NCBI RefSeq assembly: GCF_946222835.1
Contig: NZ_CAMIHD010000018.1
Location: 1 to 30,489 of the forward strand
Source: an uncultured Corynebacterium sp.
GTDB lineage: Bacteria > Actinomycetota > Actinomycetes > Mycobacteriales > Mycobacteriaceae
Length of the DNA stretch: 30,489 nucleotides
Direction of reading: 5' to 3'
Of this stretch, positions 13,932-21,450 are shown in pieces. Position 1 is the first letter of the stretch. The number at the start of each line of letters is the position of its first letter. Under the pieces are notes generated by a model, which worked only from the letters and a program-made list of their open reading frames with translations, was not told where the DNA came from and searched no databases. The position numbers and the translations under genes were made by a program.

Positions 13932-14909
13932 ATGAATTCGAAATACATCAACCGTCTGGCGGCCTCGGCCGCGATCGGGACCGTGCTGGCCGGGGTCGGT
14001 GCTACCTCGGCCTTTGCCGCCGATACGCAGGTGCCCGAGGTGAAGACCAGCATCAACAAGAACCAGCCCGCATCCGGTGCTGGTGGGTCTGATTCCTCCG
14101 GTTCGGGCCCCTCAGCCGAGCCGAGTCCTGCCCCGTCGGAGGATGTGGACCCGGTCCAGCCCAGCCCCGGCCCCTCGAACGGGTCGGATAAGCCGGGAGA
14201 AAACCCGTCCGATGGCGCTGACCCTGTTGATCCGGTGGAGCCGACGCCGGGGCCCTCCGATGACCCGGAGACCCCGGACCCGTCGAAACCCACACCTGGC
14301 CCGTCTGATCCGGTTGATCCCGTCGAGCCTTCCCCCGGCCCATCGGATGATACGAACACCGGCGATCATGGTCAGCCGGACCCGACCCCGTCGGAGGACG
14401 TGGACCCGGTCCAGCCCGCTCCGGGCCCGAGTGAAAATCCGGCACCGGCGGAGCCTGTGGCCCCGAAACCGGCTGTCAGTCAGGACACCGGAAATGGCCC
14501 GGCTGGTCAGGAGCCGGCGGAACAGGAACCTGCCGCAGAAACCTCGGCCCCTGAAAAAGAGCCGCAGCCGGTTGAGCCTACTGATGAACCAGCGGCCCCA
14601 GTCGCCGATCAGGAAGAGGCTCCTGCCCCTGTAACCCCGGTACCGGAACAGGCCGATAGCCAGGCTCCCGAACCGGGCCCGGTCCAGGAAGAGATCTCGA
14701 ATGCTGGCCAGGACCAGTCACCGGCCCAGACCGTGGCCGCGCCCAAGGCTGAGGCTGGCCCGACTGGGCAGGTTATTGCCTCCGGCAATGCCGGCCATAT
14801 CGCTGAGACCTCCCCGGTCTCCGGGGTGGCCGTGCTCGGTGCCGCCCTGGCGGCAGCTGCCGGGATCGGTGGTCTGGCCTACCGGGCCCGGCACCGCAAG
14901 AACGCATAA
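13932..14909 (+). CDS. Pro/Ser-rich cell-wall surface protein with degenerate sorting signal
   Basis: ATG 13932 follows AGGGAAACAGG; 325 residues. A signal peptide (about 1-29, ending ATSAFA) is followed by some 250 residues of low-complexity Pro, Glu, Asp and Ser, with imperfect repeats of the type DPVxPxPGPS (at least four). The C-terminus is a cell-wall sorting region: IAETS at residues 290-294, a hydrophobic helix (GVAVLGAALAAAAGIGGLAY) and a basic tail RARHRKNA. IAETS differs from LPxTG or LAxTG at the ends, so it may be recognised by the adjacent sortase only, or merely retained in the membrane. The stalk-like composition suggests reaching through the wall, for example as a mating adhesin. 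Confidence 0.8.
   Translation: MNSKYINRLAASAAIGTVLAGVGATSAFAADTQVPEVKTSINKNQPASGAGGSDSSGSGPSAEPSPAPSEDVDPVQPSPGPSNGSDKPGENPSDGADPVDPVEPTPGPSDDPETPDPSKPTPGPSDPVDPVEPSPGPSDDTNTGDHGQPDPTPSEDVDPVQPAPGPSENPAPAEPVAPKPAVSQDTGNGPAGQEPAEQEPAAETSAPEKEPQPVEPTDEPAAPVADQEEAPAPVTPVPEQADSQAPEPGPVQEEISNAGQDQSPAQTVAAPKAEAGPTGQVIASGNAGHIAETSPVSGVAVLGAALAAAAGIGGLAYRARHRKNA
14131..14417 (+). repeat. Coding repeat pair in the Pro-rich wall protein
   Basis: The 32-base units at 14131-14162 and 14386-14417 differ at one base in the stretch encoding PSEDVDPVQP. Further degenerate copies of the DPVDPVEPxPGPS theme lie between them. This is the sort of repeat that changes number by slippage or recombination. Confidence 0.7.
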
Positions 14910-14951
14910 ACCACCGTGAGAAACCCCGAGATGAGAAAGGAGGGTTGAGGG

Positions 14952-16145
14952 TTGGACGAGTCGAAATCAAAGACTGGGATGTGGACCATTATCGGTGTCG
15001 CTGTGCTGGTGATCTGCCTCAGCCCCCTGCTCGGGGTGGTCGGTATTGCCTCGCTGGTCTCTTCCGGGGACGACTGTGCTGCTGATAGCCCCGGCGTCGG
15101 GGAAGGCGCCCAAGACCTGAAATCCGGGGAAGTCCCGGAAGAGTACGTCGAGGACGTGAAGAAGGCCTCGAAGGAATCAGGGATCCCGGCATCGATTCTG
15201 GCTGCCCAGATCGAGCAGGAATCGCAGTGGAATCCGAAGGCCTGCTCATCGGCTGGTGCCTGTGGCATCGCCCAATTCATTCCCTCCACCTGGGAGAAGT
15301 ACTCGCATGGGGCATCAACGAATGATGGTCATGCGGGGATTCGGGCCCAGGGCGAGTACATGCGGGATCTGATGGAGACCGTGGCCGGGGTCTCGAAATC
15401 GGCCGGTAAATCGCAAACCGAGTTGGCCCTGGCGGCCTATAACGCCGGGGAAGGTGCGGTGTTGTCCAACCACGGGATCCCGCCGTACGCGGAAACGACC
15501 GAATACGTCGAAAAAATCACCGGCAACGCGAAGTCCTACAGCATCGATGGCGACGACTCGAAGAACAGCGACTCCAAGGACGATAACTCGAAATCCAAGT
15601 CCGAGGAATCGTCCGGGTCGAAGGGCGGGAAACCGGTCGGCCAGTGCAAAGACAGCAGCGGATCGGACGAGGGCGGTAAGTACACCGGCGGTGAGATCTC
15701 CGGGACGGACGACTTCCCCTGGAAAGATGCCGATACTTCCTCAGCCAACCCCGTCAGCCAGTTCTACTTCAGGCAATGCGTCGATTTCGCGATGTGGAGA
15801 GTGAATCAGCAAGTCGGGGCGACCGACCCGAACAAGCCCAAATTCACGAACAACGAGGGCCCGTGGGGCCATCTCGGTAACGGGATGGAATGGGCGGCCG
15901 CGTGGAAATCCGGCGGGTGGCCTGCCGATAACAAGCCGGAAGTCGGGGCCGTGGCCCACTTCGATCCAGGAGTCACTGGGGCCGGGTCCATCGGACACGT
16001 CGCGGTCGTGAAGGAAATCAAAGGCGATCAGGTCGAAATCGAGGAGTACAACGCGATGAAGCCCTTCGGCTACGACACCCGCACGATCCCGGCCGACGGC
16101 GTGAGCACCTACCTGCACATTCCAGACTCGGAGAAAGCCAAGTGA
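14952..16145 (+). CDS. Bifunctional peptidoglycan hydrolase, SLT plus CHAP domains
   Basis: TTG start behind AAAGGAGGG, 397 residues. One N-terminal membrane helix (about 10-36) anchors it facing outward. A lytic transglycosylase domain follows (about 70-190), with catalytic Glu90 in IEQESQWNP, CGIAQFIPSTW and ALAAYNAGEGAV. A Lys/Ser/Asp linker leads to a CHAP domain (about 265-390) with Cys276 in QCVDFAMW, His349 in GHVAVV and the acidic IEEYN. The first domain cuts glycan strands and the second cuts peptide bonds. This is the VirB1-like wall-opening enzyme of Gram-positive conjugation. All catalytic residues are present. Confidence 0.95.
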   Translation: MDESKSKTGMWTIIGVAVLVICLSPLLGVVGIASLVSSGDDCAADSPGVGEGAQDLKSGEVPEEYVEDVKKASKESGIPASILAAQIEQESQWNPKACSSAGACGIAQFIPSTWEKYSHGASTNDGHAGIRAQGEYMRDLMETVAGVSKSAGKSQTELALAAYNAGEGAVLSNHGIPPYAETTEYVEKITGNAKSYSIDGDDSKNSDSKDDNSKSKSEESSGSKGGKPVGQCKDSSGSDEGGKYTGGEISGTDDFPWKDADTSSANPVSQFYFRQCVDFAMWRVNQQVGATDPNKPKFTNNEGPWGHLGNGMEWAAAWKSGGWPADNKPEVGAVAHFDPGVTGAGSIGHVAVVKEIKGDQVEIEEYNAMKPFGYDTRTIPADGVSTYLHIPDSEKAK

Positions 16146-16741
16146 TCCCCATGACCAGCACACGTATCGCCTGCATGATGGGCCTGATCGGTATCACCGC
16201 GCTGGTGATCACCGGCTGCTCATCACATGAGCAGGGGTCCGAGAAGCCCTCATCGTCGAGTACGTCCTCGGCCTCCGGGTCGGAGTCCTCCGCTGCTCCG
16301 GAGGAATCCTCGTCGGGATCGGCGACCAGTGAACAAGAAGCCGAGGACTCGGACCGGTACGGGCACTTCGGCGAAGGCCCGCACCAAGGCAAGGACGCGA
16401 CCCCGGAACCACTGACCAGTGACCAGCGCAAGGACGGCGAACAGATCGCTGAGAAGGTCATGGGCTTGTGGATCGGGGATCACTCGAAACCGGGCAAGTG
16501 GCGTGAACAGCTGAAACCGTACGGGTCGTCGCCGTTCGTGGACCAAGTCAAAATGACCGACCCGTACGACCTGGACGAAGGCCAGGTTGAGGGCGTGAAG
16601 GACTCCCGCGAGGAGAACGCGAAGCTGACCGTGACGGTGGGCACCAGCATCGGTGACTACTCGGTCGAGCTGCGGCGGGACCCCGAGACGAAGAAGATGC
16701 AGGTCAATTACGTGGCAGCCGAATGGAGGAAGAACAAATGA
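16142..16741 (+). CDS. Lipoprotein of the transfer operon
   Basis: 199 residues from GTG 16142, which overlaps the preceding stop as GTGA and sits seven bases after GGAG; ATG 16151 is the alternative. A lipoprotein signal ends in the lipobox VITGC with Cys26. A Ser/Glu-rich linker (about 30-75) leads to a compact domain (about 95-195, QIAEKVMGLWIGDHSKPGKWREQLKPYG ... YSVELRRDPETKKMQVNYVAAEW). This domain resembles the helix-plus-sheet pattern of NTF2/VirB8-like proteins. It would sit on the outer face of the membrane, near the transfer channel. The VirB8 link is inferred. Confidence 0.75.
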   Translation: MIPMTSTRIACMMGLIGITALVITGCSSHEQGSEKPSSSSTSSASGSESSAAPEESSSGSATSEQEAEDSDRYGHFGEGPHQGKDATPEPLTSDQRKDGEQIAEKVMGLWIGDHSKPGKWREQLKPYGSSPFVDQVKMTDPYDLDEGQVEGVKDSREENAKLTVTVGTSIGDYSVELRRDPETKKMQVNYVAAEWRKNK

Positions 16742-17280
16742 GCCAACAGAACAACACCGGAGAAACCCGGGCCGGGTTTCGGTTGAGTCGGCGCGGTTGG
16801 GGCGGACTGATCGCGGCGGTGGTCGCGATCCTGCTGGCCGTGGCCGTGTTGGTCGGGTTGAGCATCGGCAAGCACTCGGCGAACCAGGACACCGCCGGGG
16901 GAGACCAAACCAGCGCCTCGGCCTCGGCGTCGCCGTCGTGGGCTGCTGATCAGGACAAGCGGGCCAAGGACGTCGCGACGAAGTTCACCAACATCTGGTT
17001 CGCAGAAATCGAGCCGATCAACCCCTCCTACACCTACGACCAGTGGCGTCAGGACATCACCCAGTACATGACAGCTGACCTGAGCAACGAGCGCATCGCC
17101 CCGTACTCCCGACCGGGCGGGAAGGTCACGTCCGTGACCCAGAAAAAGATCCTCGGTGCTGCCACCGCGATCTATACCGTCCGGACCACGGAGGCCGGCT
17201 CCGTGGACCTGAAAATCACTGAATGGGGAGGGTCCTTGAAGGTCGATTCCGTCGAAGATTCCTCGAAGTCCGGAGACTAA
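16738..17280 (+). CDS. VirB8/TcpC-like small membrane protein
   Basis: 180 residues; ATG 16738 overlaps the previous stop (ATGA) and follows GGAGGAAG. A short cytoplasmic N-terminus with RLSRRGWGG leads into one membrane helix (about 22-43), a Ser/Ala linker, and an extracytoplasmic domain (about 75-175) that opens with a helix (AKDVATKFTNIWFAEIEPINPSYTYDQWRQDITQYM) and ends in strands (KKILGAATAIYTVRTTEAGSVDLKITEWGGSLKVDSVE). That topology and size match VirB8/TcpC-type assembly factors of conjugation channels. It shares layout with the preceding lipoprotein, so the two may be distant duplicates or partners. Confidence 0.65.
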   Translation: MSQQNNTGETRAGFRLSRRGWGGLIAAVVAILLAVAVLVGLSIGKHSANQDTAGGDQTSASASASPSWAADQDKRAKDVATKFTNIWFAEIEPINPSYTYDQWRQDITQYMTADLSNERIAPYSRPGGKVTSVTQKKILGAATAIYTVRTTEAGSVDLKITEWGGSLKVDSVEDSSKSGD

Positions 17281-17282
17281 TC

Positions 17283-18764
17283 ATGAACACGGTCCAGACT
17301 CCTGCCCTGCCAGCTTTCCCGGTGGTCACGATCCACCTGGAAGATGGGGCCTTGTTGGCTGATGCCCCCGGTGCCACACCGGTGACGGAACCTATCGAGG
17401 CCGAGGCGGTCACGGACCCGGTCAGGCTGAACCAGACCGGTGCTGCTGCGGCGTCGAAGGTCGCCGACGAGTTGGGTATGGACCGGATCCAGGTGAGGAT
17501 CCGCGCCGGTGGGGATGAGTTCTTCATGTGGCTGGATTCAGAGACCGGCACGCTGCACCCGCTGGAAGAACCCGGGGTTGAGAAGCAGGCCGCACAGAAC
17601 CCGGCCAAGACCAAACGGGCCAAACAGATTCGTTGGATCATGGTCGGTGCCGGTGTGATGGTCTTGCTGATCGTTGCTGCGGTGATCTTCCGGGCCACCG
17701 CCGGAGCCCGCGAGCCGGAAGAACCTGCCCTGCCTTCGCCTGCACAGCTGCCGGCTCCCGCCCCGGCCGGGTGGGATTCCTACGCGAGCTGGGCGGTCGA
17801 TGCCAGCGATGCTGACCCGGTCGTGGTCGATGACGATGTGATCTATGCCGAGGGCAAGGACATCAAACACGCCGCCGCCGATAACGGCAAGCCGGGTCGT
17901 AGTGACTCGGTCGGGTTCACCGTCAAGGCTTTGCACCGCACCGCCGGGCTCGGTGATGAGGTCATCAGCGTGGAGGGTTCCTCCTCGGAGGCTGCCATCG
18001 GTCGAGCCGATGGAGAGCTGCATGAGCTGAAAGCCCCGGAACAGTCGGCGGAACTCGATTGGGTCTCCGGGATCCCGGTGTGGAGCCTGGGCACCAGCCT
18101 GTGGGTTCCGGACGCGGACGGGAAGCTGAATAAATACACCGTCCCGGCAGAATCGTCGCCAGCGACCATCGACGGGGACGGGGTCTGGATGGTCTCGAAG
18201 ACCGACCCGAAGGCCTGGCACATCACCTCCGATTCGGCACGGCTGCCGGAATCGGTCGCTATCCCTCAGCCGAAGAATTCGGACGGGTTCGCTGGCGCTG
18301 TCGCCGGAATCGGAGACGAGATGGTCGTGGGCTTCAAAACCAAGAACAGCCAAGGCCAGGTGTTGATGCGAGTCCGTATCAGCGACGGGAAACTTACCGA
18401 CCCGTGGGCGGTGAAAGCCTCCGGATCCAGCGGGGATCCGGTCATTGACCCAGCACGGGAGATGATCCTGGCCAACGGGGTGCTGATGGACCTGAAAAAC
18501 GAGAAGGCCACGACCGCCGGTTCCTCGGCCACCTATGGGGCCGGATACGCCTGGACGACCGGAACCTCACCGAAACGCGTGGACCCGGAAGGGAACATCA
18601 CCGACTGGAATACCGGGACCAGCACCAGTGATGCTGCGGTACCGGCCGATCTGACCAGCGACGGCTCGGCCGTGCTGGTTGCCAAACCCGAATCCGGTTC
18701 CCAGGAAACGAAACTCTACGTGTTATCGACCAGCGATCAGAAGGATCAGGGGGAGAAGAAATGA
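17283..18764 (+). CDS. Membrane-anchored conjugation-operon protein with large extracytoplasmic domain
   Basis: ATG 17283 lies just after the upstream stop; an open frame back to 17223 is not used. 493 residues: a cytoplasmic domain of about 115 residues (including DPVRLNQTGAAAASKVADELGMDRIQVRIRAGGDEFFMWLD), one membrane helix (about 117-137, RWIMVGAGVMVLLIVAAVIF), a Pro/Ala linker, and about 340 extracytoplasmic residues of short strands with recurrent W/D/G turns (SLGTSLWVPDADGKLNKY, DGVWMVSKTDPKAWHI, GYAWTTGTSPKRV). The last part reads like a beta-propeller of the PQQ or YVTN kind. No family was recognised. Position between VirB8-like and ATPase-like genes suggests a structural piece of the channel. 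Confidence 0.75.
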   Translation: MNTVQTPALPAFPVVTIHLEDGALLADAPGATPVTEPIEAEAVTDPVRLNQTGAAAASKVADELGMDRIQVRIRAGGDEFFMWLDSETGTLHPLEEPGVEKQAAQNPAKTKRAKQIRWIMVGAGVMVLLIVAAVIFRATAGAREPEEPALPSPAQLPAPAPAGWDSYASWAVDASDADPVVVDDDVIYAEGKDIKHAAADNGKPGRSDSVGFTVKALHRTAGLGDEVISVEGSSSEAAIGRADGELHELKAPEQSAELDWVSGIPVWSLGTSLWVPDADGKLNKYTVPAESSPATIDGDGVWMVSKTDPKAWHITSDSARLPESVAIPQPKNSDGFAGAVAGIGDEMVVGFKTKNSQGQVLMRVRISDGKLTDPWAVKASGSSGDPVIDPAREMILANGVLMDLKNEKATTAGSSATYGAGYAWTTGTSPKRVDPEGNITDWNTGTSTSDAAVPADLTSDGSAVLVAKPESGSQETKLYVLSTSDQKDQGEKK

Positions 18765-19309
18765 GACTGTCCCGCCGGTCACCAGCCACCTCCGTAGTGG
18801 CCGAAAACCCGTTCGTGCTCCCGAAAGAAGACAAGGAGGAAGAAGAACACCTGCTCAGCGACGAAATCCTCGGCGACCGGGTCTCGTTCACCAACGCACA
18901 CCCTGCACCAGCAGCTACCGCGAAACTGTTCCCGGTCGCCGGTGGGGTCGGGGTCTCGACCCTGATCACCGTCAGTGACAACCAGTTGGCCGAACTTGAT
19001 GCCGAAGACAGCCAGTCTCCGGTGATTCTGGTCGCGACCACCGCCGCGGACCGGCTGGCGACAACCCGGCGGCTGCTGAAAGCCCGTGTCACAGATCAGG
19101 GGCATCAGATCGTGGGCCTGGTGTTGGTCCACGACCGGCCGAAACTGTCCAAAGCCACGATCGCCGAGACCAAGACCGTGATGCGCATGGCCGAAAGGGC
19201 CTGGGTGATCCCCTGGTTGCCGTACCTGCGAGAACCCGCCGAAGACCCGGCCAAGCACCCCTTACGGGTGCGTAAAGCCATCGCCGAGATCATCAAGACC
19301 ACCCGCTAA
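18761..19309 (+). CDS. P-loop-like (MinD/ParA-type) accessory protein, possibly DUF6668
   Basis: 182 residues, ATGA overlap with the previous gene. After a polar N-terminus comes PVAGGVGVSTLITVSD, which occupies the place of a Walker A loop but lacks its Lys (GGVGVST). The rest follows the alternating strand-helix order of MinD/ParA proteins: SPVILVATTAADRLATTRRLL, HQIVGLVLVHDRPKLSK, RAWVIPWLPYLRE. It resembles the actinobacterial conjugation proteins annotated as DUF6668, some of which keep a degenerate P-loop. Without the Lys, nucleotide hydrolysis is doubtful. It is cytoplasmic with no membrane segment, and may position or regulate the transfer machine. Confidence 0.65.
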   Translation: MRLSRRSPATSVVAENPFVLPKEDKEEEEHLLSDEILGDRVSFTNAHPAPAATAKLFPVAGGVGVSTLITVSDNQLAELDAEDSQSPVILVATTAADRLATTRRLLKARVTDQGHQIVGLVLVHDRPKLSKATIAETKTVMRMAERAWVIPWLPYLREPAEDPAKHPLRVRKAIAEIIKTTR

Positions 19310-19346
19310 CAAACCGCACGTTTACACACGAGAAAGAGAAACGATC

Positions 19347-19718
19347 ATGAACACCGAAGAAACCATCGAAACCACCCACCACACTGCCAAGACCTCAAGG
19401 ACCACCAAGGCGCTGCGCGCGGGCACGACCCTGGCCGTGGCTGCCGGGATCTCGGTGCTGTCGATGAATGGGGCCTTCGCCATTGACACCTCTCCGGAAG
19501 CCATCCCCGGATCCGAAGGAATGCTGCGCATCGTCCGGTGGGTGGTCTGGGGCGCAGGTGTGGTCACGCTGATGTTCTTCGTCTTCGGCCTCGTCCAGGC
19601 CGGACGGTCGAAGAACGGCCACGGTGAAGACCGCATCGGGGCACCGATGTGGCCAGCCGTGGCCGGAGGGCTGCTGACCGGTGTCGGAACCATCTGGTCC
19701 ATCCTGACCGGCATCTAA
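19347..19718 (+). CDS. Pilin-like (VirB2/TrbC-type) small membrane protein
   Basis: 123 residues. A long signal sequence (cleavage near AFA-IDTSPEA, residue about 47) is followed by two hydrophobic helices (about 60-82, MLRIVRWVVWGAGVVTLMFFVFGLV, and 100-123, MWPAVAGGLLTGVGTIWSILTGI) joined by a polar, basic loop. This is the VirB2/TrbC pilin plan: a signal peptide plus two helices with a short loop. A ribosome-binding site GAGAAAGAGAAA precedes the ATG. A strong stem-loop sits just after the stop, as expected for a subunit needed in excess. The pilin role is inferred from architecture and position next to the TrbL/VirB6-like gene. Confidence 0.68.
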   Translation: MNTEETIETTHHTAKTSRTTKALRAGTTLAVAAGISVLSMNGAFAIDTSPEAIPGSEGMLRIVRWVVWGAGVVTLMFFVFGLVQAGRSKNGHGEDRIGAPMWPAVAGGLLTGVGTIWSILTGI

Positions 19719-19732
19719 ACCCGCACGAATCG

Positions 19733-19768
19733 CCGGGGTGCGGTGTCCTACAGGCCACCGCACCCCGG
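19733..19768 (+). terminator. 13-base-pair stem-loop between the pilin-like and TrbL-like genes
   Basis: CCGGGGTGCGGTG and CACCGCACCCCGG pair perfectly around a ten-base loop, 15 bases after the pilin-like stop. Since co-directional transfer genes continue beyond it, it is more likely an attenuator or an mRNA-stabilising 3' end than a full stop. Confidence 0.65.
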
Positions 19769-19803
19769 GCAAGGACCAATGAAAGGAAAAGGGGTGAGCG
19801 ATC

Positions 19804-21450
19804 ATGCCGGACTGGCTTTCGGGCATCGTCGGAAATGTTGCCGAATCCACCCTGGGCAACGCCCTGCTGGTGCTTTTGAAGCTCATGGCGGGGTGGACCA
19901 CCGGGCTACTTGATTTCTTCTCCTCGTGGTGGCTGGGTCTTAATCCAGCTGATGTCGGGCCAGAATCCGGGGCTTTCGCAGCCCAACAGCATACGCACGG
20001 GCTGATCAGCATCATCGGGGTGATCTGTACGGTCATCGGCTTGGTCCGGATCGCTAGAAACCGCGGGGCAGGACAGGATACGACCCATCTGGCCGAAGGA
20101 CTGATCAGAGTCACCGTGGTCTCGGCTGCCGGATTGACCGGATACCAGCTGTTGGGGCAGTTCTCATCCGCTGCGTCCCCCTGGCTGTTCCGTGTCATCT
20201 CCGGGGAAGGGCCGGACTACAAATTCTCATCCATGATGGATCTGGGGTCGTTGACCGATCAAGGCCTGGAAGCATGGGCGGTCGGAGTAGTCCTGATCCT
20301 GCTGCCGCTGGTCATGTTGGCCGGACTGATCCAGGCGTTTCTTGCTATGGGTACCGATCTGTTCGGAGGGATCCTAGTAGCTCTGATGCCGTTGACCGCC
20401 GCCGCCTCAGTCATCTCCGGTGGAAAACAAGCCTTCAACAAACAACTGTCGTGGGTGTTTTCGTGTGGGTTCTTCAAGCCAGTGGCGGCAGTGATTCTTG
20501 GTGTCGGAGCATTCATGGCCAAAGGCGGCGGGCTCATTTCCAGCGCTGGGGCCGATGACACTGCCGGACCGGCAGTTCACACCTTCCAAACCTTCATTTG
20601 CCTGATCGTCGGCTGCTTCGCGTTGCCGGCACTTTTGAAGCTGTTTGCTCCGGTGGGATCGATGATGGGATCCAACGCCGGCTCCGGTTTCGTCGCCGCG
20701 GCCGGTGGTGCTGCGGCCGGGGCCTCGTTCTCCAATTCCTCCGGTGTCTCCTCTTCCTCCGGTACGTCAAACACCGTGGACTCGTCCTCGTCGTCTCCGT
20801 CAGGTGCCGGTGATGCTGGTTCAACCATGGAATCAGCGACCTCGTCCGTGGCCGATACCGGTAAAAAGGCCGCCGGTGCCGCGGTCACCGCCGGGGCGGC
20901 CGCGGCAACCGGTGGCGCTGCTGCTGGTGCCGGGGCGGCCGGTGCTGCTGGCTCGGGCGCTGGTGCCGGGGCCGGTGCAGCTGGATCCGGAGCAGGCAGT
21001 GCAGCTGCCGGAGGCGAGGCCGCCACCAGCGCTGCCGGGGCGGCCGAATCCTCCGGAGCCGGGGCGAAAACCGCTGCCGGACAGTCCGGCAGCGACGGTG
21101 GCAGCTCCGGGGCCGGGGCTGGGTCGGAAGGATCCTCGGCCGCCGAAGGTGCTGAGGCGGCGACCCCGCAGGCCGGTGCCTCTGAAGGTTCGACCGGATC
21201 CGATCACGGGTCCTCAACCGGTGCTGAGGGTGCGCAATCACCCGATCCCGGTAGCGGATCAACACCCCCGAAGGCCCCGGATGCCGGGGGACCATCCGGT
21301 GCTGCCGAGTCGGATAAGAGCCAATCGGATCAGGGATCCGGGTGGCGGTCGATGGCCGAAAAAGGTGTCCGCGGGGCAGGGAAGTCCTTGGAGAAAACCA
21401 ATGAGACCGCCAACGAGTTCATCGATCCGGAAGGAGCCGAGGGGCAATGA
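19804..21450 (+). CDS. TrbL/VirB6-like channel membrane protein with long low-complexity tail
   Basis: 548 residues. The first 305 or so hold about six membrane helices (ALLVLLKLMAGWTTGLLDFF, LISIIGVICTVIGLVRIA, RVTVVSAAGLTGYQLL, AVGVVLILLPLVMLAGLIQAFLAM, FFKPVAAVILGVGAFMA, FICLIVGCFALPALLKLF), the core of VirB6/TrbL polytopic channel proteins. From residue about 305 a tail of some 240 residues consists almost only of Ala, Gly, Ser, Glu and Pro, ending in a charged segment (EKGVRGAGKSLEKTNETANEFIDPEG). ATG 19804 has GGAAAAGGGG upstream. The next gene starts within its stop codon (ATGA), so expression is coupled. TrbL proteins line the channel in the inner membrane. Confidence 0.85.
   Translation: MPDWLSGIVGNVAESTLGNALLVLLKLMAGWTTGLLDFFSSWWLGLNPADVGPESGAFAAQQHTHGLISIIGVICTVIGLVRIARNRGAGQDTTHLAEGLIRVTVVSAAGLTGYQLLGQFSSAASPWLFRVISGEGPDYKFSSMMDLGSLTDQGLEAWAVGVVLILLPLVMLAGLIQAFLAMGTDLFGGILVALMPLTAAASVISGGKQAFNKQLSWVFSCGFFKPVAAVILGVGAFMAKGGGLISSAGADDTAGPAVHTFQTFICLIVGCFALPALLKLFAPVGSMMGSNAGSGFVAAAGGAAAGASFSNSSGVSSSSGTSNTVDSSSSSPSGAGDAGSTMESATSSVADTGKKAAGAAVTAGAAAATGGAAAGAGAAGAAGSGAGAGAGAAGSGAGSAAAGGEAATSAAGAAESSGAGAKTAAGQSGSDGGSSGAGAGSEGSSAAEGAEAATPQAGASEGSTGSDHGSSTGAEGAQSPDPGSGSTPPKAPDAGGPSGAAESDKSQSDQGSGWRSMAEKGVRGAGKSLEKTNETANEFIDPEGAEGQ

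Noticed and set aside
17538..18353. 271-codon minus-strand open frame
   Set aside because: Antisense to the 493-residue transfer protein, with no ribosome-binding site or recognisable domain.
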